DNA from: Smittium mucronatum
Taxonomy: Eukaryota > Kickxellomycota > Harpellomycetes > Harpellales > Legeriomycetaceae
Direction: 5' to 3'
Assembly (NCBI GenBank): GCA_001953115.1
Contig: LSSL01000615.1
Location: 1 to 13,022, forward strand
Length of the DNA stretch: 13,022 nt
Below the pieces are notes generated by a model. That model made no database searches and was not told the origin of the DNA. It saw only the letters and a list, made by a program, of their open reading frames with translations. The translations under genes and the position numbers were made by a program. Positions 8,356 through 13,022 of this stretch are shown here, one piece after another (the first letter of the stretch is position 1; each line of letters starts with the position of its first letter).

Positions 8356-9474
8356 AGAGAGACAATGTTTAGATATCAAGCAATCACAGTCAGTCATATT
8401 CCCCCCCCCCCCCTCCTCTCCCTCCCTAAAATCTGCAAGTATCCATAAACTGTCTTTATACACTTTTACAAACCCTCGTCCTTTTTTTATTATCTCCATC
8501 ATGGAATATTACAAATACTCGTTAATAAAAAAAACATTCTCAAACGGGTTCTTTGTCACTATCCAACCAACTACCATACCCTTATAATTTAACCCTACCA
8601 AATAAACGCATTCCTAAACGAATTTCTTTTCTGTGCTGCAGCAAATAAAATAATCGACCCCCTCCTTCTTTCCTATTTAAGCCTTGCAAATAATCTTCTT
8701 TGCGCTTTTAGGAACTCTGCGAAAAAAATAATAATCTTAATTTACAAGCATTTTAGGAAAATAACATAAATAGCTTGCAAAGTCAAGATTAAAGCAGTTT
8801 AATTGGGAAGCGCCTGACTTATTGGCCAATCAGTATGAGAATTAAAAATAAGTTTGGCTGTTTCCATGTAGATCCTGCAGCTTTATACGATCCTTGTAAA
8901 AATTAGCTTTATTATGTGTGCTTGGGAATTGGCTAATCTACTAATCATATCCCTCGTAATCAGCTTTTTGCAGTATTTGTTTTTGTTTTTGTTGTTTTTT
9001 TTTTTAGCCGGAAATATACCTCACCCATTTAGGCTTCATCAATTCTCCCATCGCCAAAAATATTGCCTGCATTTCAAAACCCTACTAATCCGGCCGAATA
9101 GGAAGCCTGAAATATGCACATTTATACACTGACAATACACCATCCAATAATATGGCGTAACCTTTCCTCGACTCGTAATAGCAGCCAGTGCCCGTAAACT
9201 CTTTTGAATCTGCGATCTGCCAATTCTGGCTCTATTGGGTGCTGATTTAATGTTGATTTTTTTGGTCAACTCCGATGCTGATCAAGCCAAATAGCCAGTA
9301 ATACTGACCTCTATTATGTAATACCCCCATAATAAAAAAAATAAAAAAGTAACAAAAAAGGGAAATCAACAGTTTTTTTTTTCCAACCATGTTTAATCAT
9401 CTGATTCGGCACTTACTATCCCTATGAAAGCACTGCCTTAACCTTTTCTGGCCAGCCTAAAAAAAAATAGAGTC
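8356..9474. other. Stretch without a supported gene
   Basis: It holds a C13 run at 8401-8413 in a pyrimidine block, a T-rich tract ending in AG near 8994-9006 that mimics an acceptor, and a moderately GC-rich patch at 9040-9290. In that patch several frames on both strands are open for 25-75 codons, including a minus frame from 9269 that lacks an ATG (it would begin at TTG). Because opposing frames are equally open, I call none of them. I see no tRNA. Confidence 0.4.
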
Positions 9475-9498
9475 CTGTTGTTGTTGTTGTTGTTGCTG
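9475..9498. repeat. TTG/CTG trinucleotide microsatellite
   Basis: Six TTG units (9478-9495) are flanked by CTG on either side, eight triplets in all. On the minus strand one frame reads as poly-Gln, but it meets a stop within a few codons and no gene model supports it. Confidence 0.8.
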
Positions 9499-9696
9499 CT
9501 TAAAAGCTTCAATTCGCTCACTGCCCAAACTCTGTCTTTATTTGAAAATAAACATCTTTTGCAGACTCAGTTGAACAAAACGGCTTTTTCCCACTAAAAA
9601 AATTAAAAAAAGTCATTTATATTCTTTGCTTCCAAAAACCTTAATTCGTGTCAAATAAAATTAAATAAATATTAGTAGTCTTTTAAAGATTTATTT

Positions 9697-9760
9697 CCGT
9701 CTTTTCCTATTACTCCTTTTTTCTTTATTTGTTCCCTTCTTTATTCTTTTTTTTTTTATT
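9697..9760 (+). promoter_or_regulatory. Pyrimidine-rich leader just before the noxR start
   Basis: An almost pure T/C tract precedes AAAACC and the ATG at 9767. Such CT-rich tracts often lie next to transcription starts in fungi. The transcription start itself cannot be placed from sequence. Confidence 0.4.
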
Positions 9761-9766
9761 AAAACC

Positions 9767-12172
9767 ATGGCGTTAAAGGTATTCACTTTCTCTCCTTGCG
9801 CTCTCCTTTTTACTTTTTCACACGTCTTTTTTCCTATACTCTTTTCTACACCCGCCCACCACTTTTTTTTTTTTTTCACTCAAATTTTAGGCCGAAATTG
9901 AGCAGTGGAGTAAAGCTGTCGAATTCTACGAAAATAGCGACCTCGATACTGCTCTAGGAATCTTTATGGTACCCTTACCCTTAGCCTTACTACTTTTCTT
10001 TCCGTTTTTACCTTTCCGATTCTATAAACATTCTAGAAAATTGCAGATAACTCTAAAGTTCATTTCAATATTGGCCTGATCCTTTCCCAAAAGGGCGAAA
10101 ACAACGAAGCCGTAAGCCCCCCGCCTTCCTCACTCCCTCCCTCTCTTTTTTTTCCATCAAATACCCAGTTCCCTCAAAGCTCTCTAAAACTTGTTTTTCT
10201 CTTTTTACATAATAGATCAAGGCCTACACCGCCGCTATCAATTTAGACCATTACCTAGCCGTCGCCTATTTCCAAAGGGGCGTTGCTCACATGATTGTTC
10301 AAGACAATAATTCTGCCCTCAACGATTTCAACGATGCTTTACTCGTACTCTAATCAATTTCCTCGCGTATATTTATTATCTTCCCTCACCCTTTACTCTT
10401 TTTTTTTTAGAATCTCAGAGGAAACGACTTTATCGATTACTCCCAAGTCGACCTCAATTATAAAATATATGCCTGTGAAATAATATATAATCGTGCTCTC
10501 TGTTTGTTCTGTTTGGGTAATACTGACGAGGCTAAAAATGACCTCTTATCTGCTCAAAAAATGAAGTCTAAAGATAGGCACAGCTGGATTGATAAAGCCC
10601 TCAAATCTAATGGTGTTGTAAGCTCTTCTCACTCCTTACCCTTTACCCCCCATTCATTGCCATATTCCTTTCCAACCTCTTTTTTATTTTAAATAGGATT
10701 GTCCTCTGTTTTGTGTTCCTAAGGGTACTATCTATAAACCTTCTGCTTCTAAAGTTCAAAGCACAAAAAAGGTCGATTATCTTGGAAACGCTAGACTTAT
10801 AGCCTCTGTCGATACTTCTGATAACTCCACTGGGTTTAAAGGCGCCGTAGACAGAAAGGTTCTCAATGTTTTATCCATCTTTCCCTTTTTTTTAATGCAT
10901 TCCCAATTCCCTTTATTGTTTGTCCCTTCTCAACTATATATATATTTATTTATTTTTGGTAATTTTCAGATTAATAATCCGGTCCAAAATCTCCAAAGTT
11001 CGGAATTGGGTAGAAAAGTTTCTGTTCGAGACAGAAACCATGACCAACCTTCAAATTCTGTAAACGAGGAGTCCAGATCAAAACCCAGTGCCCATCAAGA
11101 ACTCGAGAGAAATATGAGTAATCTTCAAATATCTCGTCAAAACTCAAACTCTCAATCAAACATCCAAACCACCAACGGCCACTCAAACCGCCAAAATATT
11201 AATGGTCAGAATTCAAACAACTACCACCCTGATCACCCTGAAAATCTAAATGAATCTCCTAACGTTAAATCTTTCCCCACGTTCTCTGATAAAAATGATC
11301 CAAACAATAGTAGCAACGAAGGTATGGAATCCTCTCCTTTAATCGATGGAGCTACTCACCCCGATCCTTTGGATATAATCAAGGCTGGATTGGCAAGGAG
11401 AGTAACTCTTAATAAAAATAGAAACGCCGCTGGGTCTCCTTCCCCTGACACTAAACCCTCTGCTCGTCCTGATCCATCTCCTTCCCCTCAAGCTCCAATT
11501 AACCCAAAATTGGATCCCCAATCTAGGAATGCCTCATCCCCTCTATACGCCGAACATGCCAATGGCCTGAAACGATTCAATTCCCACCAGACAAAAAAGA
11601 ACCCAATTGAAACCGAGCAGACCATCGCTCGTTCCAACACCGTCACCCACGACCACAATAGAATCAACAGAAATCCCATACCCAACTATGAATTTAGTCA
11701 CCAGGATTCAACCTTTGAAAGCCCTCAAACTTCTGTCAGAAAACCATCCCCCTTAAACCAACCAACTATAGACACTCAGCCTCTATCTACTAACTCTCAA
11801 TCACCCATTCCTGCCCACCAACAGCTAGCCATCCCTGAGGAATCAATCAGGACCCCAATATCTCGCGGCAAGACACGAGTCAAGTTCCATTTCGAATCTG
11901 AAATATATAATTTGGTCGTCAGTGATCAAATCGATTTCCATACCCTCCGCCATCTGATAAACAACAAAATCTCCAAAGCTACTGGAAAGATCCCAGCCTA
12001 CAAAAACGAACACTCTCCTTCCGTTAAAATTCGGTTTGTCGATGAGGATAATGAACAGGTCTCCATGACCGATGGCGACGATTTTGAATTGGCAAAAGGT
12101 TATGCCGGTGGTGATATGTCCAGCTCTGAATCAAACGTTGTCCCCAAACTCGAACTGTTTTGTTCACTATAA
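9767..12172 (+). CDS. noxR: NADPH oxidase regulator NoxR (p67phox-like), seven exons
   Basis: Exons 9767-9778, 9891-9968, 10037-10111, 10216-10344, 10411-10617, 10697-10858 and 10970-12172 give 621 residues; all six introns are phase 0. Residues 1 to about 165 are TPR repeats closely resembling p67phox (LAVAYFQRG, LRGN, IDY, RHSWIDKAL). The Rac-contact residues of p67phox (Ser37, Arg102, Asn104, Asp108) correspond to Ser36, Arg101, Asn103 and Asp107. The activation segment follows at 194-214 (DYLGNARLIASV, then GF). Residues about 222-517 are Asn/Ser/Pro/Gln-rich and probably disordered. A PB1 domain spans about 522-621 with the basic Lys526 and an acidic OPCA stretch at 579-594 (DEDNEQVSMTDGDDFE). 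There is no SH3 domain, as in fungal NoxR. It should act in the cytosol and at membranes with GTP-Rac to activate a Nox enzyme making superoxide; the PB1 domain of fungal NoxR binds partners such as Cdc24. The first coding exon is only 12 bases (MALK); later ATGs would cut into the first TPR. Confidence 0.94.
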
Positions 12173-12949
12173 ATTATTAATCCTCCTTCCCTCCTCTTCT
12201 TTTATGTTCTCGCCTTATCGAATTTTCCTTCCCAACTTCATTTATAGCATATTTAAAAGTGAATCTTAAACTAATCATTAAACCTCTTAATTTTTCACAT
12301 TTGTTCATCCAATAATTTTTTCTTACTCATCTAAATTTCAGACTGTGCAAAATTACCTTCTCTAGTTATTTTTTCTTTTCTTTTTTTGAATTATAAACAA
12401 AATACACTGGACCGATATCCCCCTTTTACTACATTAAAATTTTCACATCTCTCTTATTTGAACAAACTAACTATCAAACTATTACTAGATTATGTTTTTT
12501 AAAAAATATATAAAAAATGGGTGTGTAGGGAAACTTTTTTGCCTAGAACCTCCTTTTTATTTACCACAATACACATATCCCATACTACCTCACACACTCC
12601 CCCAAATGTATACATATGAAGGGTGGGGGTGGGGTAATGGAAAAAAATTTTGGATATACATTCCAATTCTCACGATTTGATTTTTCCTAGGAAAAAAAAG
12701 GGAGGAGGGGGAGGTTGTTGAAGGATAAAAAAACAAACGTGCGAAAGTGCTAATGTACTCGAGACTTTAACTAAAAGGGAGAGGACCCCCCCCCCTTTTA
12801 AAAAAACAAAAAACCAGTTTCCAACATTTAAAAAAAATAAAATGTATAGCAAATTAACCAGTCGATACGAGAAAGTGACTCTTCTTTTTGGGAGGGGAGG
12901 GGGGGGCTATATATGTATGTTTGTTGGAATATTTGTGCTTGCAGGTATA
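12173..12949. other. Non-coding convergent 3' region
   Basis: No gene is supported between the noxR stop and the right-hand partial gene, which point towards each other. It is AT-rich with runs including C10 at 12786-12795, a G-rich block at 12621-12634, and GGG-A-GGGG-A-GGGGGGGG at 12890-12906, which could form a G-quadruplex. No exact AATAAA was seen soon after the noxR stop. Confidence 0.45.
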
Positions 12950-13022
12950 TTATCCCAACTTCTCGGAAATAATAGTCTTTTTGCCCTGGATTTGTTTAAT
13001 ATCACCGGGGGGGGGGGGGGGG
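12950..13022 (-). CDS. Partial gene, C-terminal end, runs off the right edge
   Basis: On the minus strand 13006-12950 reads GDIKQIQGKKTIISEKLG and then TAA, a charged C-terminus with ordinary codons. Upstream, the 16-base poly-G tract (13007-13022) reads as in-frame proline codons up to the window end, so an exon start could lie there or beyond. The family cannot be told from 18 residues. A plus-strand reading after GCTTGCAG at 12937-12944 is also open but less protein-like. Confidence 0.33.
   Translation of the reverse strand, partial: PPPPPGDIKQIQGKKTIISEKLG
13007..13022. repeat. Terminal G16 homopolymer
   Basis: The window ends inside a run of at least 16 Gs, and it begins with AA followed by 11 Gs (3-13). 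The non-round length of the window suggests both are contig breakpoints at homopolymers, or trimmed low-confidence sequence. Confidence 0.7.

Noticed and set aside
8914..9132. 72-codon plus ORF with a hydrophobic N-terminus
   Set aside because: The hydrophobic part is the translation of a T-rich tract, and three other frames are equally open across it.
10895..10969. In-frame ATG at 10895 as the start of a separate 425-residue gene
   Set aside because: These 25 codons lie in noxR intron 6, end at a clear TTTTCAG acceptor, and read as AT-rich hydrophobic noise. The p67phox-like exons upstream join in phase with 10970.

Overview
The window looks like nuclear DNA of a compact, AT-rich eukaryotic genome, most likely fungal and possibly from an early-diverging lineage. 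The reasons are short spliceosomal introns (57-181 bases), small intergenic gaps, and a NoxR-type NADPH oxidase regulator (p67phox-like TPR and activation domain, then a PB1 domain, with no SH3 domain). There is no sign of bacterial gene structure, CRISPR, tRNA or rRNA. The window begins near and ends in long G homopolymers (11 and 16 Gs), so it may be a whole contig whose ends are assembly breaks.

Layout from left to right. (1) Bases 1-436, minus strand: probable internal exons of a gene running off the left edge. (2) 437-1592: non-coding as far as I can tell, with a G-rich block able to form two G-quadruplexes and many homopolymers. (3) 1593-4643, plus: an intronless 1016-residue protein I do not recognise, with a low-complexity acidic N-terminal part, a folded-looking C-terminal half and a marked rise in GC towards the 3' end. 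(4) 4899-6386, minus, convergent with it: a seven-exon gene for a 308-residue L-type (ERGIC-53/VIP36-like) cargo lectin of the early secretory pathway, rebuilt here exon by exon. (5) 6387-9766: a 3.4 kb interval without a confirmed gene. It holds a weak divergent small-ORF candidate, a 12-base minisatellite, two adjacent MITE-like inverted-repeat elements (one bounded by TTAA, piggyBac style) and a TTG microsatellite. (6) 9767-12172, plus: noxR, seven exons, 621 residues. (7) 12173-12949: non-coding. (8) 12950-13022, minus: the probable C-terminal end of a gene running off the right edge.

The genes do not form an operon or an obvious pathway. noxR would act with Rac and a Nox catalytic subunit in making superoxide, and the lectin in ER-Golgi glycoprotein traffic. 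I found no convincing new multi-gene system. The most unusual signals are in splicing and composition. The 12 introns I could place almost all lack the usual G at donor position +5. Many carry a run of C shortly after the donor on the coding strand. Long G or C homopolymers are common in otherwise AT-rich DNA.
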